In this document: one piece after another, positions 32,046 through 42,870 of the stretch | Numbering within the stretch: the stretch's first letter is position 1 | Layout: the number at the start of each line of letters is the position of its first letter | Origin: Prionace glauca | Lineage: Eukaryota; Chordata; Chondrichthyes; Carcharhiniformes; Carcharhinidae | Assembly: GCA_037974335.1 (NCBI GenBank) | Contig: CM075729.1 | Location: 105,696,799-105,760,798 of the forward strand | Reading direction: 5' to 3' | Length of the DNA stretch: 64,000 bases | The notes under the pieces: model-generated | Told to the model about the DNA's origin: nothing | The model's input: only the letters and a program-made list of their open reading frames with translations | Database searches by the model: none | Translations under genes and position numbers: made by a program

Positions 32046-34402
32046 ATTGTTAAGAGTAGCTAACATGTAATTTACAGTTTGACAGGGGATTATTAATTTC
32101 ACTTTTTTTTTAAATCTGTTTGACATAAAACAGGTAAGCACTGATCACACAATCACAATATCAGTCAGAAAACATTAAAACTTGGAACATTCCACCACAA
32201 ATAACAACTTTGACAAGCAGAGAAACATAACATGTGCTTTAAAACAGCAATAACGAAAATTAATTCCATAAGCATTCCTGTGGTTTTGTTTTTAACCGGT
32301 GCTTGTCATTAAAATCTCAAAATGAGCTGAATTCAGAAATCCTGAACAAATATAGTCCAAAACAATGACAAAACATATCTCTGAGCATTCATGTAAACCA
32401 AGCGGAATACAGTGGTTCTCATTACTCATTAATTCCAAACAATCATTCTCAGCATTCTCTTGCAGCTATAGCTGCTTAAAGTGACCACAAGCTCACAACC
32501 CCCTGATTAAATTAAGAAAAAAGATCCTCCATTCTCCTTCATTATAACATGTTTTCCCTTTAAGCTGGTTTACAATGCCTGCTTTTATAGGAAACACCTA
32601 TCCTTTGTTGATTCAAAATCCTAAGCACGTTATCACCTGATCTTTACCTGGGGTCAATGTGACAACACAATAAAATTGTCACACTTATTCCAAATTCATC
32701 CAGGCTATGCTTAAAATGTCCACATTAACTGGCTCCTATAAATCTGCAATTGTAAACTAAGTTAACACATTAAATTTCTGAATGATTTGAAAACAAATCA
32801 ATTGTCTGTTGAAATGGTTAATCTTTCTACAGAATCTAAAACTACGGGGAATGAGCAGGGAAAACTCAGCATGCTATTATGTCACTTCATGTAATTTAAA
32901 AAACTCCTCTAACCACACAAGATTCACTTTTAAAATTACATTTTTGTCGGTTATTTTCCTAATTATTTTCATTTTACCAATTTTTGTTAGGAATTGGAAA
33001 CTCCTGTAATAACATCCATCTTTCTACGGTAGCAAAATGCACTATTATAATGTTCCTTACTGGGTCCTTCCGTGCTCTGCCTTCACCATCCTTTGATAAG
33101 GGGCCATCCATACGAGTAAACAGGAGCATTTTACAGAGATGGATGGCCACTTTTTCCAGTTCGCTCACTGTTCTTTGTATTTGGCTGCCTCTGTCTCGAA
33201 ATCTCAATCAATGTTAACTGTTTCTGGGAGGAATTGGTTAGCTGCAATGACCTGCACTACAGCTAGGGGAGGTATCGTGCACATATAGTCTGAACGAGTT
33301 TTTTGCTATCGGCACAAAGCTTCAGATTTGCACAGTGGCTTTCTCAGTTTGTATCACTTATTTGAACCTTCCAGAGTTTTTTATTGCGCAGTGGAGTGTC
33401 TGTTGGAATCCACCAATTTTTGTATTTTGCCAATTATTTTGCAAAATTTCTGGTTGAGGTAGAGGGATATTGTTCCTCCTCCCCATTCGTAACAAATCTG
33501 ATTCTGCCTTCTCAACTTTTCACCTTTTTGGCTTTTGTCTAGGCCTATGGTCTTGTTGACACACTCATGGTTTTTCAGACTCTGCTAGATTATATTGTGC
33601 ATTTCTAAATGCTCTATTACCACATCTTTAATTATGGATTCTCAGGGTGGAATTTTAAGACCTCACCTTGCCCATATTTCGGCATCGTGAGGTATTAAAG
33701 TTGTGTGAGAATAAAAAAAACTGGAATCACGCCCATTTTCCAGCCAAATCCCATTGTACCAAATGTTTTTTCCAGAATTTCCCAAAATGAATGACCTGTC
33801 AATTTGCATGTATTAGTATAGGGCACAATAGTATTAACATGATACTCATGCAATCGTCCCTCCTCACTTACCTTAATGACCTTGATCGGTGAGATGTCAT
33901 GCTGGTGAGGGAAAACACCTGCTCCATAAACATCTGCTGTAGGAGCAAGTGTCGAAACAGAGCAACATTGTAATTTTCTCTCACCACCAGCCTTCATAGT
34001 GCACAGTTGTGGGGTGGGAGGCTTGGTGCATGGTGAGTTGTTGCTGTTTGTATGGTTGCTTTGGCTGTGAGGGAGGGGGACAGTGCTCCGGGTTCGGCTC
34101 CTACTGGGGCCTGCTGCTGTGGAGAGGGAGCTGGTGCCAGCATGGGGGTGCAGAGCTCAGGGCTGGTGCTGGCTGAGGCCTGGTGTTGAGCATATACTCC
34201 CTGGCTGCTGAGCGAACCCTCAAGCATTCGTATATGAATGTGGATACCAACCCCAGCACTGTCTATATGGTCCCCTTCCATTTGTCAGCTACCCAGGCTG
34301 TCTGGCTGACTGGAGCTATTCCATCTGTGATGATACTGCAGCTTTGAGAAATGTATTTGAGTCATGTTCTTGTGCAGGATCTGCACAAGATCAGGGTTGT
34401 AC
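32046..34402. other. unassigned
   Basis: AT-rich to about 33640, then G-rich. Short frames (for example 33207-32974 on the minus strand) match nothing I know. The part near 33640-34330 has the look of a non-autonomous repeat (GGTGGAATTTTAAGACC start), but no partner end was found. Confidence 0.35.
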
Positions 34403-34690
34403 AGGATGGCATGGTGCCACAGTGATTAGCACTGCTGCTTCACAGCACCAGGGACATGGGTTTGATTCCCGGCTTGGGTCACTGTCTGTGCGGAGTTTGC
34501 ACATTCTCTTTGTGTGTGTGTGGGTTTCCTCCAGGTGCTCCGATTTCCTCCCACAGTCTGAAAGACATGCTGATTGGGTGCATTGACCTAAACAGGCACC
34601 GGAGTATGGCAACGAGGGGAATTTCACAGTAACTTCATTGCAGTGTTAATGTAAGCCTTGCTTGTGACTAATAAATAAACTTTTAAAAAA
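34403..34690 (+). mobile_element. tRNA-derived SINE, second tail type
   Basis: Same head and central block as the other SINEs (GTGATTAGCACTGCTGCTTC and GGTGCTCCGATTTCC). The 3' part differs: GGAATTTCACAGTAACTTC then TGTAAGCCTTGCTTGTGACT and AATAAATAAAC. The same tail is found at 42590-42870, and its start at 56085-56112. Confidence 0.85.
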
Positions 34691-34799
34691 GTATCTGTTA
34701 CAGCAGTCTTTTATACACTTAGAGCTGTAATGTCTATCAACATGCTGCATTGTCACTGCAGCAGCCTAGCTGTTTCTAATGGCTAGAATGTTGGTTTTA

Positions 34800-35470
34800 A
34801 TCTGAACTAATACTGTTCTGTTATTTTCCTCTGAGATTTTGCAGAATGGGGGTTGATTGGAATAAGTGGCAGGCATGGTCATATGATGAAGAAGCTGGAT
34901 TTTTTCACAGAATATTCAAACTTAGATGCTGCTTTTTAGTAAAAGGAGAACAGTATCTCTCTTTTCCCCTCTCTGAAGTTGGAGACTGGAACCTATCAGC
35001 AGATAAGTCTCTTTCTTGGAGATTCTGCCAGATAAGAATGGATCTATCTCTGAGAATTGCTGCTTTGGAAGCTGTAGAGAGAGGTATCCCTTTCTGTCTC
35101 TGAGGTCTGGAGACTGGGAGATTTCTTGTAGGGTATATCCTTCTGGAATCTTCTGTCTGGACATCTGTCCAGAAGGGCTAAAAAGGTGGAAATCCGGCAT
35201 CATGCGTGCATATTTGTCTCTGTGCTAACTGATATCAAAGAAGAGTGTATGCCTGTGGGATATTGTTTTGCATTAGAATAACAGAGATAGCTAGCTGTGA
35301 AGAGTTATACTGCATCATTTTAAGTATTTTAATTGGTAAAAGTTACTCTTTTGGTTATATTCTAACTGTGTTCTTAAATCAAATTTGTTTCGATTAAAGC
35401 TTTCTAGTGGGTCACTTGAGTTATATCTAGAGTGAAATACCTTATGCTCACTCTAATGCCAAAACAAATG
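34800..35470 (+). mobile_element. possible LTR fossil (weak)
   Basis: The region has an LTR-like feel: a GATTAAAGCTTTC segment followed by GGGTCACTTGAGTTATA, as in the R-U5 part of Ty3/gypsy-type elements. There are no paired LTR, coding parts or clear ends. If real, it is a solo, decayed fossil. Treat as tentative. Confidence 0.2.
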
Positions 35471-36261
35471 TAGGTCTAGGCTAACTTCACAAAACACTTT
35501 AGAGCTCCTCGGCTGGGTCATCTCAGTAACTCCACTAACACAAACAAGGAATAGGTCTCTCAGCTTCTGTTCCAAGCAAGGGAGCACACGTGTTTACTTG
35601 GCTCCTCACATAGCATGGACCTGTCAGGGGAACCCATCCCATGATAGTCACAAAGTTGCCCCTCCCTTGTCTGTCTGAACTGCTAGCCATTCCTGGAAGC
35701 CACTGCACCAGACATCCAGGTGGCTGCACCCATGTCTATGCTTCAAGGTTTCTCACTGGGGATCCCTGTACAGCCAGCTGCATGTTCTCCATCATTGCAA
35801 GGGTGCAATGATGCTCTCCATCCCATTGAGGTGGCGCATGGCAACAGGCATGGTGTTGGGTTGTCACCATCCTCACTCAGTTGGGTCACGGGTTGCTGAG
35901 AGGGAGGGAGTGCGGGTCTCAGGATGGAGAACTCTCTGTCTTCCCTGGCCGCCTCCCTCGCCCTCCATCCTCCAGAGCAATCACAGATTTTGCCATGGAG
36001 CCAATAGACCTGGCGGTGATTCTTGTGGCAGCTGCAGATGAAGAGGAGGGAGATATGCGTGTACTACAAGACCAGTCCAGGCCAGAGGCTGCAGCAAGAG
36101 GACAGGCGGCAGCCACTCATCAGCCTGAGGTGGATAGGGGGAGCCAGGGCACAGAGGAGACTGAGAGCCCAGCATTTTCATTTCATGTATGTCCATCGAA
36201 GAGCTGTCAGACTGTGTTTGCTGCCACAGGCTCCAGCTCAGTAAAGAGACAGTGTGGGCAC
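35471..36261. other. unassigned, G/C-richer
   Basis: Contains a 129-codon frame (35881-36270) with an acidic and glutamine/alanine-rich stretch but no domain. It could be part of a DNA-transposon accessory gene. That is a guess from composition only. Confidence 0.25.
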
Positions 36262-36541
36262 CAATGTTAGCTTTTTAAAAAATTCATTCATGAGACATGG
36301 GTGTCACTGGCTGGCCAGCTTTTATTGCCCATCCCTTGTTGCCCAAGGGCAGTTGAGAGTCAACCTCACTGCTATGGCTCAGGAATTGTATGTCAGCCAG
36401 ACCGGGTAAAGATGGCAGGTTTCCTTTCCTAAAGGACATTAGTGAACCAGGTGGGTTTTTCTGAGCCCGGGTCCTCAGAATATTAGCTGAGTTTCTGGAT
36501 TAACACTCTAGTGATAATACCACTAGGCCATTGCCTCCCCC
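36262..36541 (-). mobile_element. SINE-type repeats, two joined pieces
   Basis: 36463-36541 read on the minus strand gives GGCAATGGCCTAGTGGTATT and a GACCCGGGC box, a tRNA-like SINE head distinct from the HE1-like type. 36262-36462 (ATTCATTCATGAGACATGGG, TTTATTGCCCATCCC) is a dispersed repeat familiar from shark sequence. Confidence 0.6.
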
Positions 36542-37204
36542 ATTCCCTCCTCTTGGCACATAGAGGGACAAGAGGACAGCAGCTCCCAGTGGCAGTGAAG
36601 GTCACAGTGGCCCTTAACCTTTACGCCACTGGGTAGCCAGGCTATCAGCAGGGGCCTTTGTGATTTCCCAGTTCTCAGTGCACAAGTGAATCTGCGAGGT
36701 ATGGATGCCAGCAGGAATCCTGGGCTGAGGAGGGCCAATGTCGAGTGGGGGAGGTGTGGTGGGAGTTTTCCTGGTATATTGGGAGAGCAGGGTGCATACA
36801 CAATGACGTCCCTTGTGCTCAGAAGCGAGCATCCCAGGCAAGATCAGGCTCTGCTCTCTCCCCCTGCTGGCGAGAATCACAATGTGGCACTTCTTCTGAC
36901 TAAATGCCACAAGATTGCTTTTTTAAAACTCACCCAAAAGACGAGTATGAAACTCTCCTGTTTTCTTGCTTGTTCAGCACTTAGGGGATAATCTTACCAG
37001 CTCGATCTGCTGGTCGATCGGCAAGGCAAATGGATGAGAGGCAAAAAAAATCAGGATCACGCCTGGTTCTTCATCTCTTGCAATATTACCGGCATTCATT
37101 TGCCAGTGAAATCAGCTTTGCAGCCATAAATGGCATGAAGCAAATTTCAATATTCCTGGCATGCTTTGCATATGATTTGTTATTCCCTAAAGCCAACTTC
37201 CAGG
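36542..37204. other. unassigned
   Basis: No gene recognised. It has several short overlapping frames on both strands without domains. Confidence 0.35.
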
Positions 37205-37690
37205 CTCACCACCTTAATGGTTGAGGTCCTCACAGGCAAGGATCAAGCCAGGTCCCCACCAACTGAGTGTAGGAGGGAGTGGATGTTTGTGGATGTGGTG
37301 CCAATCAACTGGGCTGCTTTGTCCCGAATGGTGTCAAGCTTCTCGAGGGTTGTTGGAGCTGCACCCATTCAGGCAAGTGGGGAGTGTTCCATCACATTCC
37401 TGACTTGTTGCTTCTAGATGTTGGACAGGCTTTGGAAAATCAGGAGGTGATTTATTTGCTGCAGTATTCCTAACCTCTGACCTGCTCTTGCAGCAGGTCA
37501 GAGGTTATGTGGTGAATCCAGTTGGGATTTGGTCAATGGCGACCCCAAGGATGTTGACAGTGAAGACTTCAGTGATGGTTACACCATTGAATGTTAAGGG
37601 GTGGTGGTCAGAGTGTTTTTTATTAGTGATGATCATTGCCTGGCATTTGTGTGGCACGATTGTCCTTCCCTGGTGTTCATTCTACACCCT
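37205..37690 (-). mobile_element. LINE fragment, region after the RT catalytic site
   Basis: Minus-strand blocks CQAMIITNKKHSDHHPLTFN and VNILGVAIDQ, then a CNGCSSNNPREA-type stretch, follow the order of a widespread vertebrate LINE whose products read CQAMTISNKR...LGVTIDQKLNW...AAPTTLKKL. Decayed. The same family left the deleted piece at 9485-9640. Clade name uncertain. Confidence 0.65.
37472..37506. repeat. 14-bp perfect inverted repeat inside the LINE fragment
   Basis: AACCTCTGACCTGC at 37472-37485 is exactly reverse-complemented at 37493-37506, with a 7-base loop. Confidence 0.85.
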
Positions 37691-37719
37691 TTTTCCAATC
37701 TCTGTACTTGCTTAAAACA

Positions 37720-37840
37720 TATGACTTCTCCAACTTTTCCAGTTCTGATGAAAGGTCATTGACATAAAACATGAATTCTGCTTCAGTCTCCACAGATGTT
37801 GTTAGACTTGTTCAATATTTCCATCATTTACTGTTTTTCA
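37720..37840 (-). repeat. dispersed repeat fragment
   Basis: TTCCAGTTCTGATGAAAGGTC and CTCCACAGATGTTGTTAGAC resemble, in reverse, the 'CTCAGCAGGTC...CATCTGTGGAG' repeat seen at 61478-61710. Confidence 0.45.
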
Positions 37841-37961
37841 GAGATCAGCTTGGTCAGTGAGAGTTACAGAGCCACCACACTTCCTACAAGTCCACTTGGT
37901 AAGCCTTCAACAATCCAAATGCTCTGGTGCTGCAGTGCTCACCAGGCAAACCAACTATTGC

Positions 37962-38508
37962 ATTAGTCATTGTTGAGGCCACATTTGGAGCATTGTGTAC
38001 AGTTTTGATCACTCTGTTTTAGGAAAGACATTGGCCAACTGAAAAGAGTGCAGAAGAGATTTATAAGGATGTTGCCAGGTCTAGTGGACCTGAGTCATAG
38101 GGAGAGATTAGCCAGGCTAAGACTTTATTCCTTGGAACATAAGAGAATGAGGGGTGACCTTATTGAGGTGGATAAAATCATGAGGGGCATAGACAGAATG
38201 GACACACACAGTCTTTATCCCAGGAAGGGAAATTGAAAACTAGGAGGCATAGGCTAAAGGTGAGAGGGAAAAGATTTAAATGGGACCTTCTTCACGTAGA
38301 GTGTAGTGCATATATGGAATGAGTTGCCAGAGAAAGTAGTTGACGCAGGTATGATAGTAACACTTAATAAACATTTGGACAAGTACATGGATGGAAAAGG
38401 ATTAGAAGGATATATGCCAGATACGGGCAATTGGGACTAGCTGTGAGGGCATGGACCATTGGGCTGAGGGGCCTTTTCTATGCTGTATTGCTCTATGATT
38501 CTGTGACT
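37962..38508 (+). mobile_element. CR1 3' fragment
   Basis: Encodes the CR1 C-terminal domain (VQKRFIRMLPGLVDLSHRER, LYSLEHKRMRGDLIEV) and the 3' UTR ending CTGTATTGCTCTATGATTCT. Its right end abuts, and appears to replace, the start of the fibronectin-type exon that follows. Confidence 0.85.
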
Positions 38509-38509
38509 G

Positions 38510-38742
38510 AGATTGAAGCTGGTGTTGATATAGTTCAGAACATGACAGAATATAGAGAAGGAGAGGCAGTTACCTCCAGGACAGAGAATGAATTATAGGA
38601 GGAAATAAAGACGACAGACAGTGAATGTCATTATACTTTAGAGGGACTGAAACCCGAGACATCTAACAGAGTGCGAGTGTCTGCTGACTGTGGAGAAGGA
38701 GGTTCTAGTGAACCAAGTGATAAGATTTTAATAGAAAATGTA
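38510..38742 (+). pseudogene. fibronectin type III exon relic of the GTPase gene
   Basis: The open reading EAGVDIVQNMTEYREGEAVT, then EEIKTTDSECHYTLEGLKPE and VRVSADCGEGGSSEPSDKI, matches the C-terminal two thirds of an FN3 domain. The first strands are missing because a CR1 fragment occupies their place. An in-frame TAG at 38596-38598 stands where FN3 domains have the conserved Trp. A possible donor (GTACGT) lies near 38742. It sits 1.2 kb upstream of the intact GTPase exon on the same strand. Relatives of that GTPase in fish carry FN3-type sequence upstream (from memory), so this was probably its upstream exon. Confidence 0.6.
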
Positions 38743-39249
38743 CGTTATTCCTACAACTTGAGATTGGAAGTTTACTCTGGACCTTAATGACCCAAAACTC
38801 AAGAATTTGCCCAAAATAATACAGTTTATGATTTGATTTCTGTTACAGACAGGTCAATAATACTAACACCAGTGATTACACATCCAGCGTTTTAATTGCT
38901 TGGTGTTCCCAGTGAACAGATAGGATGGGGTGGCCAATCTACCCTTGTTCATTCTCTGTTCAGATAGCTAACCAGATCACCCACCTGTTGGGATATAGTG
39001 CTGGCCTCAAGCTTAACAAATTCTGGCTTAAATAGGTCTCCACTTTCCACCCAGCCACGAACACACAAATTGGTTCTTTTCTGATAGCAACAGTCCCTGT
39101 TTGGCTCCTTTCTCTGGGAGTAACAGTCCATGATTGGCTTCTTTTCACCTTCCCCACAATCCTCCCTTGAGAAGGAAGTTCCCAACTACAAGTTTGGCCA
39201 ATCTCCTGGATCTGTTCCTTCAGTGATGTCCGTCTATTCCCGTCTATGC

Positions 39250-39525
39250 CTAGAGAGGTTGGCCAGGCTAAGACTTTATTCCTTGGAATGTAGGAAAATG
39301 AGGGGTGACCTTATAAAAATGTACAAAATCATGATGGGCATAGATAAGATGAATGCACATAGTCTTTATCCCAGGAAAAGAGAATTGAAAACTAGAGAGC
39401 TTAGGCTAATGGTGAGAGGAGAAAGATTTAAATGGGACCTGAGGGGTAACTTCTTCACGCAGAGCGTGGTGCATATATGGAGTGAGTTGCCAGAGAAAGT
39501 AGTTGAGCAGTTACAATAGCAATAT
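39250..39525 (+). mobile_element. CR1 3' fragment
   Basis: Same subfamily as 37962: RLYSLECRKMRGDLIKMYKI and LRGNFFTQSVVHIWSELPEK. 5'- and 3'-truncated. It lies in the presumed intron between the FN3 relic and the GTPase exon. Confidence 0.85.
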
Positions 39526-39530
39526 TTAAA

Positions 39531-39911
39531 AAAACCACCCACACCTGTCCTCATTCCACCAAGCATTCATTATGGAAGCTGCCAAAATTCAGCTAACTCA
39601 AACATTATTTAAAAATAACTGAACCATCAGCAATCATCTGTTACATTACATTCAGACATTAATTTTTGACTTTATATTGACAAATAACTTTACACATTAT
39701 TTGTGATGAAACAAAAGCAGGGAATAAAGGAATTGTTGTCTGCCCCTTAACTAGTTGTTGTCTGGCCTTTAACCTTCTGTTAACTCATATTAAGAAGTTT
39801 GTCTATGCTAGCCTTATAACTAACGTTAAACAGTAATTGTAAGCCTATCTTTTCCCTGTATCCATAAAAATTTTCCAGAATGTAATGACACTTATTATAT
39901 GTGAAATGCAG
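39531..39911. other. presumed intron sequence
   Basis: No gene or repeat recognised. It ends at the splice acceptor used by the GTPase exon. Confidence 0.4.
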
Positions 39912-41683
39912 CAGCAAAAACGAACCAGAGGGTAGCTGAGAAACTTCGTAAAGAAAGTACATTAACAGCCGAGGGGAAGCCTTCCATTTACACACTCCCC
40001 TTAGAGAAGAAGATACTTGACAAGGATGGGCGCCGTGTAAAATGCTCCTTTGGAAAACCCACCACAAAACACAGAGTCAGGACAATCATGATTCTTGGAG
40101 CAACAGGAGCAGGAAAAACAACCCTCATCAATGGAATGATCAACTACATTCTGGGCGTGCAATGGGAGGACAATTTCAGATTTAAATTGATTGATGAAGA
40201 AACAGGACGATCCCAGGCTGAAAGTCAGACATCAGCAATCACTGCCTATGAACTCCATCATCAAGAAGGATTCCAGATTGATTACTCTCTCACTATCATT
40301 GACACTCCGGGATTCGGAGATACCAGGGGGATAACCCGAGATAAATTCATCACTGATCAGATCCGAGAGTTCTTTAGTTCCCCAGATGGTGTTGATCACA
40401 TCGATGCTGTGTGTTTTATTGCTCAAGCTTCTTTGGCTCGCCTGACGCATGCGCAGAAATATGTCTTTGATTCAATTCTTTCCATTTTTGGTAAAGATAT
40501 TGTTGAGAATATCCAAATCCTGGTGACGTTCGCTGATGGGCAAGTTCCCCCCGTTCTGGAGGCCATCAATGTTGCTGAGGTACCGTGTCCCAAAGATAAA
40601 AAAGGTTTTCCAGTTCATTTCAAGTTCAACAATTCAGCCGTATTTGCTCAAAGTTCAGCTTTTGGAAACTCTGCCAACAAGACAAACCCTGATTATTCTG
40701 AAGATGAGGAAGAGGATAGTGATAACTTTGATTCAATGTTCTGGAAGATGGGATCAAACAGTATGAAGAAATTCTTTGCCGGTCTTAACAAAATGGAAAC
40801 AACGAGTTTACTCTTAACAAAGGAGGTCCTTAAGGAGCGTCAGCAACTGGAAACTGCGGTAGAGGGTTTGCAGCCTCAGATTATTGCAGGTTTGACAAAA
40901 CTGGAGGAGATCAGAAAGACTCAACAAGCTTTGAACCAACACCAGGTCGATCTGGATGCAAATAAAGATTTTGAATATGAAGTTGAAATCACAGTTCCAA
41001 TAAAGATCGATATCAGTGGGAGTAATATTTACATTACCAACTGTCAGAAATGTCACTTCACCTGTCACCAGTCCTGTATCTATTCTAATGATAAAGATAA
41101 ATGGCAATGTTCAGCAATGGGCAGCAATGGATGCTGCGTAGTCTGTCCTAATAAATGTTTCTGGAATATTCATCATAACCAAAAGTACAGATTTGAATAT
41201 GAAACCAGAAAGGAGAAGAGGACGTACAGTGAGCTGAAGGAAAAGTATGAGAAGGCATCTGGTGAACAGATGACAAAGCAGAAAATCATGGAGAAACTTC
41301 AGCAGGAATTGTTTGATGTTCAGGATGTAGTGTTGGATTTGATTGAAACATCATCCCAGTGCATTGCAAGACTTGAAGAAATTGCTCTCAGACCAAACCC
41401 ATTATCAACCCCAGCTTACATTGAGCTGCTGATTCAATCTGAGAAAGAGGAGGCTAAACCTGGATTCATAGAGAGAATTCAGTCACTGAATGTAGTCAAG
41501 AAACAGGCTGAGTTAATAGCAAAAGTTGCTGAGAAAGAGGAGTTGTTTCCAGAGGAATGGAAACAATATCAAGCTGGAAATGAGAGGAAAAAGAACAGAA
41601 AAGGAGTTCGAAAAATTGTGTCTAATATGTGTCATTGGCTTAGTCAGCAAGCCTTTGCTTTTGGAGACGATGTTAACCAATAG
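39912..41683 (+). CDS. P-loop GTPase (AIG1/septin-like superfamily), large 3' exon
   Basis: Predicted cytosolic GTP-binding protein of a family expanded in fish; its cellular role is not established. The frame is open upstream of the first in-window ATG (40088) back to an acceptor at 39909-39911 or 39912-39914 (ATGCAGCAG). The extra residues (EKLRKESTLTAEGKPSIYTL and PLEKKILDKDGRRVKCSFGK) look coding, so the ATG is probably internal. Counting from it: G1 GATGAGKTT at 4-12, G3 DTPGFGD at 72-78, and TFAD at 147-150 where related GTPases have the G4 motif. An acidic loop lies near 205-215, a probable coiled coil at about 240-300, a Cys/His-rich block at about 317-360 (CQKCHFTCHQSC, CCVVCPNKC) and a second helical region after 370. 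The stop is at 41681-41683. No damage was seen in this exon. The upstream FN3 exon is damaged, so expression of a full protein is uncertain. Confidence 0.85.
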
Positions 41684-41961
41684 TCATATCATCCAGCTGT
41701 TTTAAATATGGGAGCAGATGTTTCTGTAACCTTTAACTTTACTGATTTGGCTAACTCTATCCAGGTGTTTCCTATATGGGGAACAGCTGTTTTACTCAGT
41801 CTATAAATGCTTTATTTCACTGAACTAACTATATCCATCGGGAATGCTCAATATTTTCAGTTGAAAAATTAATTATTTTTAATAATCGAAACAACACTGT
41901 AGGTACAAGAGTTTTTTGGTAAACTTTAGCATAACTCTTTGGACTTCTTGATAAATGACAA

Positions 41962-42034
41962 AATAAAAACAAACTGACATTTGTGTACAGATACTGGTAG
42001 GAAGCCCAGGAAACTACAATTGACTGTCAATAAA
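41962..42034 (+). terminator. polyadenylation signals of the GTPase gene
   Basis: AATAAA at 41962-41967 and again at 42029-42034, about 280 and 350 bases after the stop, in AT-rich 3' UTR-like sequence. Confidence 0.6.
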
Positions 42035-42589
42035 AGCAGATAGGAGAAAACGCTTTTTGCAGTTGTCAGAAGTCAAATATTTTTGTTCTGTATCAATTAG
42101 AATAATTCAAAACTTCACAAAAAGGGAAAACTATTCTCAGAGGACAGAAAATTACTTCAGTAAGGTAACATGATGAGACAGAAGATGAGAATAAAGAATA
42201 ATCTGAAGTAAGGAGGGTTGTAGTGGTTAAAATGGCCATAATTGGAACTGCTGGGGAATTTCTGTCAGAAGATTCCAGCTGAGGGTTTACATGGCAAATG
42301 CACTGATAAACTAACTTAGCCATGACAATTGCACTGGGCACCATCCAACAAAGTGATTTAAATCGCTAACTTTGCATGCTTTCTGCCAGTATTGCGCTGA
42401 GTTATTTAAAAAACTTAGAAGAAATAAACCACTTAACTTCAGCATAACTATTTTAAATACCAGAATTGATGCCTGCACAGGACTTGCCCCACACTCCTGA
42501 CTGCACAAAGATTTCCACCCCGACTCCCATCAGCATGGGACTTCCCAACTCCCCCCACTCCCTCCCACCCACGACCCACCAGACCCACA
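42035..42589. other. unassigned
   Basis: No gene or recognisable repeat. Confidence 0.35.
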
Positions 42590-42870
42590 CTGTTGTCTCA
42601 CAGCACCAAGATCGATTCCCAGCTTGGGTCACTGTCTGTGCAGAGTCTCACGTTCTCTCCATGTCTGCGTGGGTTTCCTCTGGATGCTCCGGTTTCCTCC
42701 CACAGTCTAAAAGATGTGCGGTTACGTGCACTCACCATGCTAAATTCTCCCTCAGTGAACACAAACAGGCGCCGAAATATGGCGACTAGGGGATTTTCAC
42801 AGTAACTTCATTGCAGTGTTAATGTAAGCCTTCTTGTGACTAATAAATAAATAACCTTTAAAAAATAAGC
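42590..42870 (+). mobile_element. tRNA-derived SINE, second tail type, head truncated
   Basis: Starts near box B (AGATCGATTCCCAGC). The central TGCGTGGGTTTCCTC block is kept, and the tail GGATTTTCACAGTAACTTC, TGTAAGCCTTCTTGTGAC, AATAAATAAATAACC matches the copy at 34403. Confidence 0.85.

Noticed and set aside
30843-32070. Open frames of 406 and 380 codons with His/Pro/Ser/Thr repeats
   Set aside because: They are products of a stop-free 35-bp minisatellite. Two frames stay open with the same peptide in shifted order.
32974-33207. Minus-strand 77-codon frame as a gene
   Set aside because: No domain, no splice context, and an overlapping frame of equal length on the other strand.
40088-40090. 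ATG at 40088 as the true start of the GTPase
   Set aside because: The frame stays open and family-like upstream to a splice acceptor, so this Met sits just before the P-loop and is probably internal.
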